This document shows positions 11,009 to 21,826 of a DNA stretch of 64,000 bases, one piece after another (position 1 is the first letter of the stretch; each line of letters opens with the position of its first letter). The position numbers were made by a program, and so were the translations under genes. The notes below the pieces were generated by a model that saw only the letters and a list, made by a program, of their open reading frames with translations, had not been told where the DNA came from and made no database searches. Source of the DNA: Capsaspora owczarzaki ATCC 30864 (Eukaryota; Opisthokonta; Filasterea); assembly GCF_000151315.2 (NCBI RefSeq), contig NW_011887295.1:1729914-1793913 (forward strand), in the 5' to 3' direction.

Positions 11009-13545
11009 TTACTTTCGTGCCAGCTTCTTGCCGCTTCGGGTGCCAATTGGAGAGAACTTGGGAGTAGCGTTCTTAGGGGTGGATGGAGCAGCCGAGGCAG
11101 ACTTGGCGTCAGGAGTCACGTCCATAGCCTTCGCAGCAGCCTTCGGGGTTTTGGCGGGGGTCTTGGTCGATGTGGCCGCTGGGGGCTTGGCGGCCGCAAC
11201 AGGGGTGCTGACTGCAGCGTCTGGGGCGGCAGCCTTCGCTGCGGGAGTCTTGGCGGCGGCGGCGGCTGCGGGCTTTGGCGTTTCCTTCGACTTGGGCGTC
11301 TGGGCAGCAGCCGGTGCAGCAGCGGCCTTGGCGGGAGTGGCAGCAGGAGCAGCGGCCTTGGCAGGAGTAGCAGCGGCCTTGGCAGGAGTGGCAGCAGGAG
11401 CAGGAGCAGCGGCCTTAGCAGGAGTGGCAGTAGCAGCAGCCGCCTTAGCAGGAGTGGCGGCAGGCGCCTTGGCAGGAGTAGCAGCCGCCTTGGCAGGAGT
11501 AGCAGCCGCCTTGGCGACTGGTGCAGGTGCTTCAATTTGCATCGGCACGGCACCAGCGGCCTTTGCGGGAGTGGCAGTCTTTGCGGGTGCGGGGGCGGCA
11601 GCCTTAGGGGTGGCGGCCTTGGCAGGAGTAGCAGCAGCCTTGACGGGAGTAGCAGCCGCAGCCTTGGCAGCCTTGGCAGCCTTGGCAGCCTTAACTGACG
11701 TCGCGGCGGCAGGCTTGACCTGCTTCTTCTCGGCGGGAACCACCTCCATTGCCGAGGGCTTTGCGGGAGCAGGCACAGCCGACGCAGGGATGGCATAGCG
11801 AGTGTATTCGTCGTCGTCGTTGTCGTCTACAGCGGCGATGGGCAGCGAGTTGTAAATGGGAAGGGCGAGGGAGTTGGCAGTCTTAAGGTTGATGGACTGA
11901 ATGCCCTTCCAGCCGCGAGGAATGTTGGCAACAATGGTGGGGATGGCAGCGAAAATGTTTTCAGCGAGCTGCTCACCCGTGAAGCCAGCACGACCGATGC
12001 GAACCGACAGGCACGAGCCGTGCGTGAGGGTCATGTATGTAGAAGTGCGCGCAGCGTTGATCTCTCGGGCAACGTTCTTGGTGAGCCTCACTGGCACAGG
12101 CAGCCTACCACAAAACACAAAGGTGTTTAGTCAGTCCGTTGACGAGTGAGGGGGGGGAGAAAGAAAACGAGCACAACACTTCAAGCAGATTCAACGACCA
12201 CATACTTTTTCCTCTCAAAGAAGGGCTTGCCAAGAAGGCGTGGCAGCATGGGGATGACTCGGTCGTCAGCAATGAAAAGATCGTAAAGACGAGCGAGCTC
12301 GCGCTTGGTGTCGTAAGTCTTGTACTTGGAGCGGAGCTTTGAAACACCCATCACCTTGTGGATGCCCTCAATGTTGCGCTCCTTAATGAACGCCTTCATT
12401 TCTTGCTGAGGATCCTTTGTAATCAAGCAGACCGAGTGCTGGTTGGTGTACAGGCCGTGGGCAAGGGGACTGACGAGAACCAAAGACGAGAGACATGTGA
12501 GTGCCTGTTGCTGTAGATCCAGGTGCCAAAGCGCTGCATGCAGCATTTGTGCGACAAGCTTTTTGGGGGCACAACGCTTCAAGGCCTCCAAAAACGAAAA
12601 CGTACACGGGAATCATGCTGCGAGTGTGGTCGGGCATCTTCTTGAGGCCGAGCTGCATCCAGACAGCGTCGTCGCTGCTGCCGCCGAGCAGCGCGTTCGA
12701 CTTGTTCTCGGCAGTGACCTTCTTGATGTGCTGGATGAGCGCGTTCGACGCACGTTGGACCTGACCAAAAGCAGCAGAACGACAAAGATTGTTTAGAGAC
12801 AATGCGTTGCTTTGAACGCGCGCTGATCACACCCCAGCAAGACAACGACCCGCTGCTCGATGCATGGAATTCGATCAAGTGTGTGGCAGCTCGTCAAATC
12901 GACCTCCGACAGCCGAATCGGTCGACGTTGATGCCCCGCTCAATGGTTCAATGAGGCTGCAATGCAAAAACCATGTGGGATTTTTACGTTTCCATGTGGC
13001 TGTCTTTTTTTTTTTTTTTTTTTTTTTTTTTCCTTCCCGTTCCCCTCTGCTTCAATGTGCCTTTCTTCTCGTTTGGCGCTCTGGATTCGACTTTCTGTAA
13101 TGTCGGATGGCTGCGTGGTAGCAACAGGTGTAAATGTGTCCAATGCATGCTGCGGTGATTCAGGAGGGGTGAAACTTACCAGGCCGGAATCGAGCAAGCT
13201 GGGGACGGCAACGGGATCGCTCTCGGTCTTGGGCGCAGCGGCGGCGATCGCGGTCGATGCAGCAGCCTTAGGGGCGGCAGCAGCGGGGGCCTTGGGGGCG
13301 GCGGCAGGGGTAGCAGCGGGCTTGGCAGCCTTGGCAGCAGCCTTGGGAGCAGCAGCCGCATCAGCCTTGGCAGGTGCAGCAGCCTTAGCCGGAGCAGCAG
13401 CGGTAGGGGCAGCAGCAGCAGCAGCCTTAGGGGCGGCAGCGGCGGCGGGTGCCTTGGCGGCGGCGATCGCGGCGTTGACCTTGGTCTTCTGAGCCTGCTG
13501 GGCTTCAACAGTCTTGCGCACAACGGCGGTCTTGGTCGGTGCCAT
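11009..13545 (-). CDS. RSL1D1: Ribosomal L1 domain protein (RSL1D1/UTP30-like) with H1-like tails
   Basis: Exons 13545-13180, 12760-12606, 12469-12206 and 12104-11009 encode about 626 residues. The central L1 fold (about residues 120-330) resembles the nucleolar RSL1D1/CSIG and yeast Utp30/Cic1 group, which works in ribosome biogenesis. Matches include VQRASNALIQHIKKV, GKPFFERKKLPVPVRL and SCLSVRIGRAGFTGEQLAEN. The N-terminal 120 residues and the C-terminal 270 are low-complexity Ala/Lys/Pro (AATPAKAA-type repeats), like linker-histone tails, and the protein ends in a basic SGKKLARK. The start is the ATG at 13545, followed by a regular coding exon. Intron 1 (13179-12761) holds a long poly-T run. 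The family fit is good; orthology within the L1 group is inferred. Confidence 0.88.
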
Positions 13546-13609
13546 TTTGTCAAACGAAAATAAAGAAGGAATGAATCAATGCAGCCACGATGATGATGAC
13601 GATACATGT

Positions 13610-13661
<52 letters not shown>
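13610..13661 (+). repeat. (GAT)n trinucleotide repeat upstream of the L1-domain gene
   Basis: About 50 bp of uninterrupted TGA/GAT triplets lie about 65-115 bp upstream of the ATG of the L1-domain gene, in its probable 5' UTR or promoter. Confidence 0.95.
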
Positions 13662-13662
<1 letters not shown>

Positions 13663-14095
13663 TGTTGATGTGAATGTCAATGTCTGAGAGAAAACGAACA
13701 AAAGCCGGCAGCTGAACGCGTTTGGTCGTTTTGTTTGTTCTTTTGTCCACTGCGCCCACTTGTTCCCATCGCCTTCCGACATGATTAATACTCCAATACC
13801 TTGCTGGATGTAGCTTGCCTTTGAGAATCAGCCTCGCTAGACCTGCCTGGCCTGGGGTTTGGGATCCAACCCGAAAATGTTCAATGTGGTTTCAGCCAAA
13901 ACAAAAATGGCCGGTGCTTCTTCTTCCGCCGCCTCCCCCCCCCCCGGCCCTCTATTTCACTCTCTCACCCTGTCCCCTGTGTTCATCATCATCATCCCTC
14001 GTATGGATTGACCTCCAAACCAAACCAAAAGGTCAATCTTTTTTTTTTTTTTCTTCGTCTTATTTTTTAATTTTTTTCTATTTTTTTTTTCTACA
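13662..14095. other. Divergent intergenic region, T-rich
   Basis: Separates the L1-domain gene (-) from the CDC42SE-like gene (+). It contains C- and T-rich stretches, including T runs near 14038-14090 directly before the proposed start at 14096. No gene or RNA is recognised. It presumably holds both promoters. Confidence 0.5.
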
Positions 14096-16384
14096 ATGGG
14101 ACTTGCATTGTGCCCTTGCATGCCGCACAAGCAGCCGGCTGCTGCTCCCACTCGCGTACGGGCTCCAAACTACTTGTTCCCCTCTCGCTCAATGCATTCA
14201 TCAGCAACCAACCCTCTGTCGGGTCTCTGTCAAATGCTTTTTTTTTTGTTGTTGGCTGGCAATGCATTAGCTTTTTTTTTTCTTTTTTTCTTTTGGGGTT
14301 CAACGCAAAACTCGATCGCTGTTGTTGTGGGCAGTCGTTGACCCATGCGGCCTGCCGGCTGGCGTGCTTGTCTCTGCCCCTTGGGCGTTGTCATCACGGT
14401 CGTCGCTGGGCTGTGGTCGCCACTGCGCTCTGAGCTCTGTCCAGACAAAAGAACGAACTTTTTTTTTTTTTTTTTTTTGGGCTTCCACAACATTGCTGCT
14501 TTTTGCATTAGCTTTTTTTTTTTTTTTTTTTTGTCAAAGGCGATTCAGCGAAGGATAGCGGAGGTCGGTCTGCCTGGCCAGCGACAGTCACCGTGCGGCG
14601 GATGCCTGTGCGACCGAGTGAGGCGGCGTGGGTCGGTGGCCCTTCTTGTCTGTCGGCCTCCTACCTCCAGATCACAACAATAGTCGGCAGGGAAACCTGG
14701 TCTTTTTTTTTTTTTTTTTTTTTTTTGTTTGCGGTTCAATCACAACGAGTAGGAAGGAAATGGTCTGTGGCTGCTCGAGTTCTTACGATTTCCTCACCAA
14801 TCTTTTGTGTTTTTGCCTACCGTTTCCTAAGGCATACCGCTGAAAGTATTTTTATCCTTTTCTTTTTTTTCTTGTTGTTGTCGTTGATGTTTTCGCAGCC
14901 GTCGCTCTTCTGCGCCTCTCCCCCCCCATCGCTTTCTCATCATCTGCAGGCCTTGTCTTCTGCAGCGTGTGTGTGTGTGTGCGTGTGTGTTGAGAAAGCG
15001 AGCGACCGTTCGAAAGTAGTTGTTTTATTTTTATTTTTATTTTATTTCTTTCGGTGTTGTGGTTTTTTTGAAAAAAAAAAGTATTTGGTTCTTTTTTTTT
15101 TTTTTCTTTTTTTTTTTTCTTCGCTTTTGACTTTGACGACATGTGTTTGAACGCTTGTCTTTGTCTTTGTACTGACATTATTACTTTGCCAAATGGGATG
15201 ACTGTTTTTGTTGGCACCACACAGCCTGGCGAGCGCAAGCCGCTGCAGAAGCGAAAGATTGACCGAACTCAAATCGGCCTCCCGTCCAACTTCCAGGTAC
15301 CGTTCCTCTGCCTTTCTCCCCCCCCCACACCCACCCACATTCCACATGTTGTTTTCGTGGATGAATGAGCAGAGGATGGGCAAGTCTGGCAGAGAGTGTG
15401 GCAAGGCAGAGACAAAGCTGCGATGATTTTGTTCTGTTCTCATCGTTGTCCCCTTCCTCTTTCACTCCTTCCTTTGTGCTTCCGCCCCCGGTTTTTGAAT
15501 GGATTGCAACAACAGCACACCGGTCACATTGGTGCAGGCGCTGCCGACATGGGTGTTCAGGTAACGCAAGCACGGCACATTGGATGTTTTTGTTGCTCTT
15601 GTTGCATTCTTGAATCTGTTTCTCACATGGTGGGGTTTGTTTTATTTTTTGTTTTTTTTTTGGTTTTTCCAAACACAATTGTGCTTCCCCCGTCAACCTC
15701 AAAAACATGTCCCGTCAACTTTCGACAGCTCTCTGGTCTGCAGTCCCAAATGAAGTCCAAGGGTGGGTATGAAGCATCGGCGACGGGCACGGGTGCCCCG
15801 GCTGCTGCCAAACCTGCCACTGCCGCCGCCGCCGCCACAACCGCCACTTCGGGTACCAAGCCAACAAGTGCAGCGCCCGCCGTGGCTGAGACTGCGTCGG
15901 CAGCCGCTGCCACCACTCCGGCCGTCGTTGCCGAGCCTGCTCCAGTCAAGGTCGAAGAGCCGGTCGCAGCGCCTGCCCCAGCCCCAGTACCAGAGCCAAC
16001 ACCAGCAGAGCCAGAGCCAGCACCACAACCACCAAAGGTCGAGGAGCCGTCCGACGACAAGGAGAATGAGCTCCCCGCTCCTCCGGCTCCTCAGGCCCCG
16101 GAGGAGGTCCCTGCCCCAGCAGCCCCCCAAGAGGCTGACGAGCCTGCTGCCCCAGCGCAGCCCGACCTCCCTCCTCCGCCAAAGGTTGAGGAGGTTGAGG
16201 AAGTCGCACCTCCTGCGCCCGCCGCCGAGCCAGAGGCGCCAGCAGAGCCTGAAGCCGCTCCTGCTGGTAAGCGATTGAGTAGCATAAATAGCCTTTGACG
16301 TTGTTGTTGCTGCTCTCCCTTCTCAAACGCCGACACTCACTCTCGAATGACTCTGACTACCTTGTAGAGCCAAGCGACGACTAA
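14096..16384 (+). CDS. CDC42SE: CDC42 small effector-like CRIB protein with long Pro/Ala/Glu tail
   Basis: The preferred model (14096-14155, 15225-15296, 15516-15560, 15729-16266, 16368-16384) encodes about 243 residues. The core KRKIDRTQIGLPSNFQ, then HTGHIGAGAADMG and LQSQMKSKGGYEA, matches CDC42SE1/2 (SPEC), small CRIB proteins that bind GTP-Cdc42 at the plasma membrane and affect actin. The start MGLALCPCMPHK puts Gly2 and Cys6/Cys8 at the N-terminus, suiting myristoylation or palmitoylation as animal SPECs use cysteines. A rival start at 15141 (MCLNACLCLCTD) needs no upstream intron and is also Cys-rich. Unlike the roughly 80-residue animal proteins, the CRIB part is followed by about 175 residues of Ala/Pro/Glu-rich sequence ending EPSDD. 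The CRIB identity is firm; the first exon is not. Confidence 0.8.
14156..15224 (+). other. Proposed 1.07-kb first intron (or 5' UTR) dense in poly-T runs
   Basis: Contains at least six T runs of 10-22 nt (near 14240, 14460, 14515, 14703, 15090 and 15105) and a GT microsatellite near 14972. Open frames here are low-complexity Phe or Lys strings. In the rival gene model this stretch is 5' UTR and the start lies at 15141. Confidence 0.55.
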
Positions 16385-16913
16385 GTGCCATAAACTAGCG
16401 AGGCCTCGACTGCCTCGTATATTTTCTTTCTCGCTCTCTCTCTCTCTCGTGTTCGAGATTGGCTTGGATTCAGTCGCGTTTATGTTTGAGTCCTTTCTAT
16501 CTCGTTGGCTTTGCTCTTTCTTTGGCTTCTGGTTTTTTTTCCCGCTTTTTGCAAGAGCTTGGACCACGCGTGCAACACATGCACTTGCTGCTCCGCTCGC
16601 AAGTTGCGCTCCTTTCAGATTGGCTCCATCACTTCTTCTCCCTTCATCTGCCCTTTTTTTTTCCTCTCTCGCCTTTTTTTTAAAAATTGCTGTCTGTTCC
16701 TTGTTGTGGTGTATTTGTCGTCGTGGTTGTTTTGCCTGTTGTTCCATGTTTGATGTAGATGCTGCTTCCCCCCCCCCCTCTTTTTTTTTTTCGGTTAATA
16801 CACAACTGAAATCGATACCCAACTCATTGTCATAGAATTACCTGACCGTGGCAATCTCAGTCGCCGTTTTTTCTTTTCAATTTGTCTTGGGATTCAGAGT
16901 TTGCTTCTGAGTT

Positions 16914-18197
16914 ATGGCAGAGCGGAGTGGTTCCGTCGCAGACCAGCAGCCTGCGCAGCTCCGCCAGTCCCCGCCGCCGTCGCCAAGCCTCGCTGAGCAA
17001 GCACTCACCGACAATCTCGACGGCGCAGCAGCCAATGCGTCCACGTTTCGGGCTTCAGCTGAGAGCGGCGAGATGGGACCATTCTCCGCAGCTGTGTCGG
17101 ACACGCAGCCGCCCAACGTGACAACCACCAAGCACAACAAGAAGCACAAACATAAGCAAAAGAAGAATACAACCAAGTCAGGTAGCAAGGCCGCTCTCGA
17201 AGCATCAGAACAGTCGTCGTCGTCGAGCACAACGCAGCGACAGGACGTCAGAGCGGACGTTTTGTCATCGGCCAATGGTGAGCCGACCACCGTCCCTGGC
17301 TCTGGCTCTGGCTCTGGCTCTGGTATCAAGAATAGCAAGAATCGAAGAAATGGCGGCGCTCCGACGGTCGTTGTGGCCAACCCGCTGAATCGCTTCCCAA
17401 CCGCCAATCCTCCTTCCTCACAGCGCGCTACGTCGCTGGGCGTGCTAGGCCGAGCTCGGCCGATCAAGTCTGTGTTTAACTTGAGCATGGCGGGCGAGTT
17501 GGACGATGACGACGATGATGATGATGTGGATGAGTATCCAGATGATTCTGACAGAGCAGATGTAAATCGGCCGTCAGACACACAAAACGACACACAGACG
17601 CCCCTGCCGGCAACACTCGAAGGTGAAGAGAGCTTGGCAACCATGGACACCGACAATCACGCCATCACAGATGCAGCTGGTGCTCCAGCACACGAACGAG
17701 AGGCAAGCGAGATATTCTCGTCCGCCGAGCAACTCCCACCTGCCACCAATAATGGCGCACGCTTTCGCAAGATCCAGTCAGAGGCGGGCCTTTCTCTACC
17801 TCATTCCTTCTCCAAGCGACTACAAGGCTGGGTTTCGTCCAATTCCTTGGAAAACATACCTGCTGCACCGTCAACACCTTCGCTGCCTCGAGCCCCTTTC
17901 CAGCCAATCGCGCAAGTCTCTGCGCCAATCGAACCCGCACCAGCCTCGCCGCCAAGTGAACGCTCGCGCCACGGTGCAGCCGTTGAGTCATTTGAGCGAG
18001 AGCTTGCAACCCCGATTGGGAATCACAGCGCCTTGACCATGTCATTCTTTTCATCGCCACTCGCCTATCTCGATCGCCTGCGCCAGTTTAACTCGAGTGG
18101 TGCAAGTCCGCAGCATGGCAGCTCGAACGATGGATTCTCCGACTTTGACAATGTTCACCTCCGGTCTGATTTGGACGCAGCGTTCAATCAAGCCCCA

Positions 18198-18241
<44 letters not shown>

Positions 18242-18960
18242 AACCACTTCTCCTGCCAACCAAGCGGCCGAGCTACCAGTTCCTCCGGCCGCTGAGACCT
18301 CGCGGCGATATACTCTTGCAGATGTTGCCAAGTCATTGCTCGGCGGGCGTGAGCTCTGAAAACGTGCTTGCGTCCGACCCAGCTACCGCCTCGAAGCGTC
18401 CTGTCTCAATGATAGGGATGGCACCTCGCGCGGGCTCAACCAACACCCGCCTTGGTGGTACGGAGGCCGCTGCAGCCCCCACCGTTGGACCGCCAGGTCT
18501 GAAGCCAGGCATCATGGCCAACCTGCGCCTCATGTTGGCTCGTACCCGCCAACGCGCTCGAGACCCACAGCTCGACGCCAATGATGACTGTGGATCCAGT
18601 GCTGCGAGTCAGGCTCTCACAAACTCGTTTGCTAGCAGGCAAACTGCCGGCCTGGCATTCGACTCGATGCGTGAGCGCGAGGCAGAGGCTCGGCGTGCGC
18701 AGCTGGCCAGCGAAAAATCCGAACAACGCCTGCTGCAATTAGACGACTTTCTCAAGCCGTTGGTATCACTATCATGGCAAGCTCTGCATTCTCCAGTGCG
18801 GATTGTGTATTCGGAGTGGGATTTCACGAAAAGCTACCCATTATACGAGGTTGGAGCGATTGTCGACGGCGGGGGCGCCGCGAGTCCAGTGCTGCTCGAC
18901 TCGTTGGAGGAATGTCAGCGCCTGCTCGTCATGATTCGGCGACACTATGTAGATCAGTAG
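16914..18960 (+). CDS. Unrecognised Ser/Pro-rich protein with poly-Asp and poly-Ala runs
   Basis: Not recognised. An open frame from ATG 16914 (MAERSGSVADQQPAQ) runs to about 18348. A second frame then runs to a TAG at 18958-18960. Joining them needs an intron with donor at 18349 and an acceptor ending at 18382 (34 nt) or 18475 (127 nt); both keep phase. The N-terminal part is disordered and charged, with an Asp run (DDDDDDDDV) and a poly-Ala tract from a GCT repeat near 18200-18243. The C-terminal 90 residues look folded (LDDFLKPLVSLSWQALHSP, VRIVYSEWDFTKSYPLYEV). The stop codon sits exactly at the junction of a 42-bp tandem duplication. No signal peptide or membrane segment is seen. Confidence 0.6.
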
Positions 18961-19000
18961 CGCCTGCTCGTCATGATTCGGCGACACTATGTAGATCAGT
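18917..19000 (+). repeat. Perfect 42-bp tandem duplication at a gene's 3' end
   Basis: The 42-bp unit at 18917-18958 (begins agcgcctgctcg, ends gtagatcagt) repeats exactly at 18959-19000. It is 14 codons long, so it keeps frame, but the junction creates the TAG stop of the preceding gene. The second copy repeats RLLVMIRRHYVDQ in frame and continues open for some distance. Confidence 0.95.
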
Positions 19001-19366
19001 ATGGTGTGAGTGGGTGCATCCAACGTTTGTCAATATCGCTCCCCTTTTGGTTTAATTTTGTTGATTCTGGAAAATATATATTTTTTATATATAAGTATAT
19101 ATATATATACATTGGTTTATTGTTGCTAATTCAAGTACGCGCTCGCCTGTTCCGAGTTGCCCTGACCGCACAGCGAGAGCCATTCAGCAGACCGCCGTTC
19201 GCAACTCAAAAGAATGCGACGCCAAGCAATCCTCTTCCATTACAACCGCAATCTAAGCCATCACAACCGCAATCTAAGAAGCCACAATCTGCCGTCGGCT
19301 TTTGTTTCAATCAAGACGCACTCCCCCTTTTTGTTGTGATTTGTCTTGCGCACTCGACGTTTTTGG
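19001..19366. other. Intergenic region with AT-rich stretch
   Basis: Holds a TA-rich tract (19071-19110) and a near-exact repeat of about 20 bp (acaaccgcaatctaag, near 19240 and 19263). No gene is seen. It probably contains the 3' end of the upstream gene and the promoter of the glycosidase. Confidence 0.5.
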
Positions 19367-20857
19367 ATGCAACAACAGTGGGCGCTTCACCGCTTCTCGG
19401 AAGCCAGATCCGCTGCATCTGTGTTTGTTCTGCTCGCATTGCTGCTGCAGCCGGTGTGCGCGGTGGGCGAACGCGCGCCAGACCCGCCCGCACCGCCGCA
19501 AAACACGTCCACCCCAGCTCAGGTGGTCTCGACGTGCTACGACTTCCTCGAGAGCCACCTGTGCGCAGGCGAGCTGTGGGGCCTCCCCTTCCACTTCTAC
19601 CGCCCCTCGCTGCAAAAGTACAGCCCCGACCAGTGGCTCTGGGACAGCGGATCGCACATGATTGTCTGGTCACACCGCAATGTCACCAACTCCATCCTCG
19701 ACCTGCGCACCATGCTGCAGATGCAGCAGCCCGACGGCCGCATCCCGGAGGAGATTTTCTGGGGCAACCGCACCGATGCGCAGCGTCTCGAGCTGCTCGA
19801 CAACTGGAGCAACGAACGTGCGTGCGACCTGACTCAGATGCCGGTTTTGCCGTGGAGCCTGCGCGCCATCATTAACGCTACTCTGGCGACAGCAGGTCCT
19901 GTTGCGGCGCAGAAAATTGCCGAAGAGTTTCTCCTCCCGCTCATCAAGTACTTCCGCTGGTGGCGCGACACTCGCGCGGTCGATGGCGACGACCTTGTGT
20001 ACGTCTTGCACGGCTGGGAGAGCGGTCTCGACGCGTCGCCCGCTTACGACCAAGCCTACGGGATTCCTGAGGACGTGCCACAGCCGCCGTACCTGCTGCT
20101 CTACCCACGCTTTGAAGAGCTCATCTTGACGTACAAGTTCCTGTACGGCTGGAACCAGACGGCCATCCTTCACGCGCCGCACGCCATCGACGGCCTTCCC
20201 CTGTTCAACTTTTTCCACATGAAGGACGTCGGCGTGAACAGCATCTACGCAGCTGGCTGGGCCCTTCTTGGTGCGATTGCCGAGTCGATCGGGCAGGCAG
20301 GTCTTGCGGCAGAGTGCTACGCTTCGGGCAACGCCACTGCGAAGGCCATCACGACCAAAATGTTCGACCCGCAGACGCGCAGGTTCTTCCATCTGTACAA
20401 GAACGTGCACACGGGAGAGGAGAAGCGCGCGTCCCAAAACACGGTGCAGACGCTCTTGCCGCTGCTCCTCCCCGTCCTCAACGTGGGCAAGGACATTGCC
20501 GACGACATTATCGCGGGCGATCTGACAAACACGTCCAAGTACTGGTCGGCCTTCCCTGTTCCAACCACGTCGATGGACTCGCCTTCGTTCAACCCGGTCT
20601 TTTCGGAGAGCGACGACCTGATGTGGCGCGGCCCGACATGGGGCTTTACCAACTGGTTTGTGATTGAGGCGCTCAGCTCGCGCAATTACACGGCCGTAGC
20701 CGACGCTCTTGTCCAGAGGTGGCTCGCCCTTGTCGAGAAGAGCGGCATTTGGGAGCAGTACAACCCGATCACTGGCGATCCTTACGGCGCTGTGGGTCTC
20801 GGCATGTCCACTCTGATTGTCGATTGGCTCTACCGCACGGGGATTGTTTGTGATTGA
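19367..20857 (+). CDS. Secreted GH63/MGH1-like glycoside hydrolase, intronless
   Basis: A single exon encodes 496 residues. The N-terminus after MQQQWALHRFSEAR is a hydrophobic signal (ASVFVLLALLLQPVCAV), so the enzyme is probably secreted or luminal. Several N-glycosylation sequons are visible (NVT, NRT, NAT, NTS, NYT). The catalytic (alpha/alpha)6 barrel is marked by WLWDSGSHM near residue 90, HGWESGLDASP near 225 (GH63 acid-aspartate region) and IWEQYNPITGDPYGAVGLG near the C-terminus (GH63 catalytic glutamate region). The family includes processing alpha-glucosidase and mannosylglycerate hydrolase. The substrate cannot be assigned, but the single-domain size favours the bacterial-type MGH1-like branch rather than ER glucosidase I. 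The start is the first ATG giving the signal peptide. Intron absence is unusual beside its intron-rich neighbours. Confidence 0.87.
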   Translation: MQQQWALHRFSEARSAASVFVLLALLLQPVCAVGERAPDPPAPPQNTSTPAQVVSTCYDFLESHLCAGELWGLPFHFYRPSLQKYSPDQWLWDSGSHMIVWSHRNVTNSILDLRTMLQMQQPDGRIPEEIFWGNRTDAQRLELLDNWSNERACDLTQMPVLPWSLRAIINATLATAGPVAAQKIAEEFLLPLIKYFRWWRDTRAVDGDDLVYVLHGWESGLDASPAYDQAYGIPEDVPQPPYLLLYPRFEELILTYKFLYGWNQTAILHAPHAIDGLPLFNFFHMKDVGVNSIYAAGWALLGAIAESIGQAGLAAECYASGNATAKAITTKMFDPQTRRFFHLYKNVHTGEEKRASQNTVQTLLPLLLPVLNVGKDIADDIIAGDLTNTSKYWSAFPVPTTSMDSPSFNPVFSESDDLMWRGPTWGFTNWFVIEALSSRNYTAVADALVQRWLALVEKSGIWEQYNPITGDPYGAVGLGMSTLIVDWLYRTGIVCD

Positions 20858-21826
20858 AAATGTTTGTCGCTTTTCGAGGTTTGTTTTGGATGATTGTTGT
20901 TTATATTAAAGATTCGTCGTCGAGTGAAACAATTCTAGCGCTTGAAACGGAGACGGCATTTGTCAGCGGAAAGGGGCAGGGTCAACACTTCTTGGGGTAC
21001 ATTTAACACGCACATGCACTCTGGGATCTGCAAACGGTAGGTAGCAACAAGCGGCAAAAGCGTCTTGCTCGCTGAGCTCAAGTCGACGTGGCTTGGACAT
21101 GTCGCCGGTAACTCGTGGGACATCTGGCCTGGGCACTTTTACGCCATTGCGAGGTCGAAGCACTGTTGCACGCCGCGGGCCGACTTTCTCAGTCTGAGTC
21201 TACTCGTGGTGGCCGGGTGCACTGGCGGCTCGTGGCAGCTCCAATTCCAGCTGGACTGGCCAAAGGATGTCGAAAGGTCCGAGAGCAAGCGGATGAAACG
21301 CGCGCTGCTTCGTGATCGGACTGGAAGTCTCGCTCGGTTGATGAAATCGCGTGGAGGCGTTCTGCGTGAAGTTTGCACCACTCTTGATTCCGCCGAGGCG
21401 CCCGAGGCAATGGTTTAGTCGTGTCCACCCCTTTCCTTCCACCCATCTTTACTCCTTATTGTCAGGTTGGGCACGCGTCGCCTCAACTGTTGAACTTGTC
21501 AACGCGTTGACTTTGCTCCTGCCGTGCAACCATTGCCCCGCCTGTTCAAATAATAAACAAACATGTCGCATGCATCACTAGAACCGCGTCTACTCGACTT
21601 TTGACCAGAAAAGACCATCAGAACTCAAGAGAAGCCCGAGTAGCCTGCTGACGAGTCCTCAGCTTGCATTTGGCCACAGGCGTGCCTCTACCGAGGTTGT
21701 GGAATGACTGACAGCCAACTGGAAGACAGCCGTCTCGTGCTGATTATATTTCGTTTCGTTTCAGATTGTTCTTTGTTTTTCGCCCCATCTCAGTCTCCTC
21801 GCAATACAGCACCTGCACTTTGCGAA
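20858..21826. other. Intergenic region without a confident gene
   Basis: Nearly 1 kb between the glycosidase and dymeclin. Short open frames exist on both strands (for example + 21065-21418 and - 20935-21123). None has a recognisable domain or convincing splice context. A small minus-strand gene ending near 20935 cannot be excluded. Confidence 0.4.

Noticed and set aside
11028-11798. Plus-strand Ala/Gly/Val-rich frames opposite the L1-domain gene.
   Set aside because: Shadows of the Ala/Lys/Pro-rich coding sequence on the minus strand.
21065-21418. A 117-residue plus-strand frame between the glycosidase and dymeclin.
   Set aside because: No domain, no splice partners, and comparable frames exist on the other strand.
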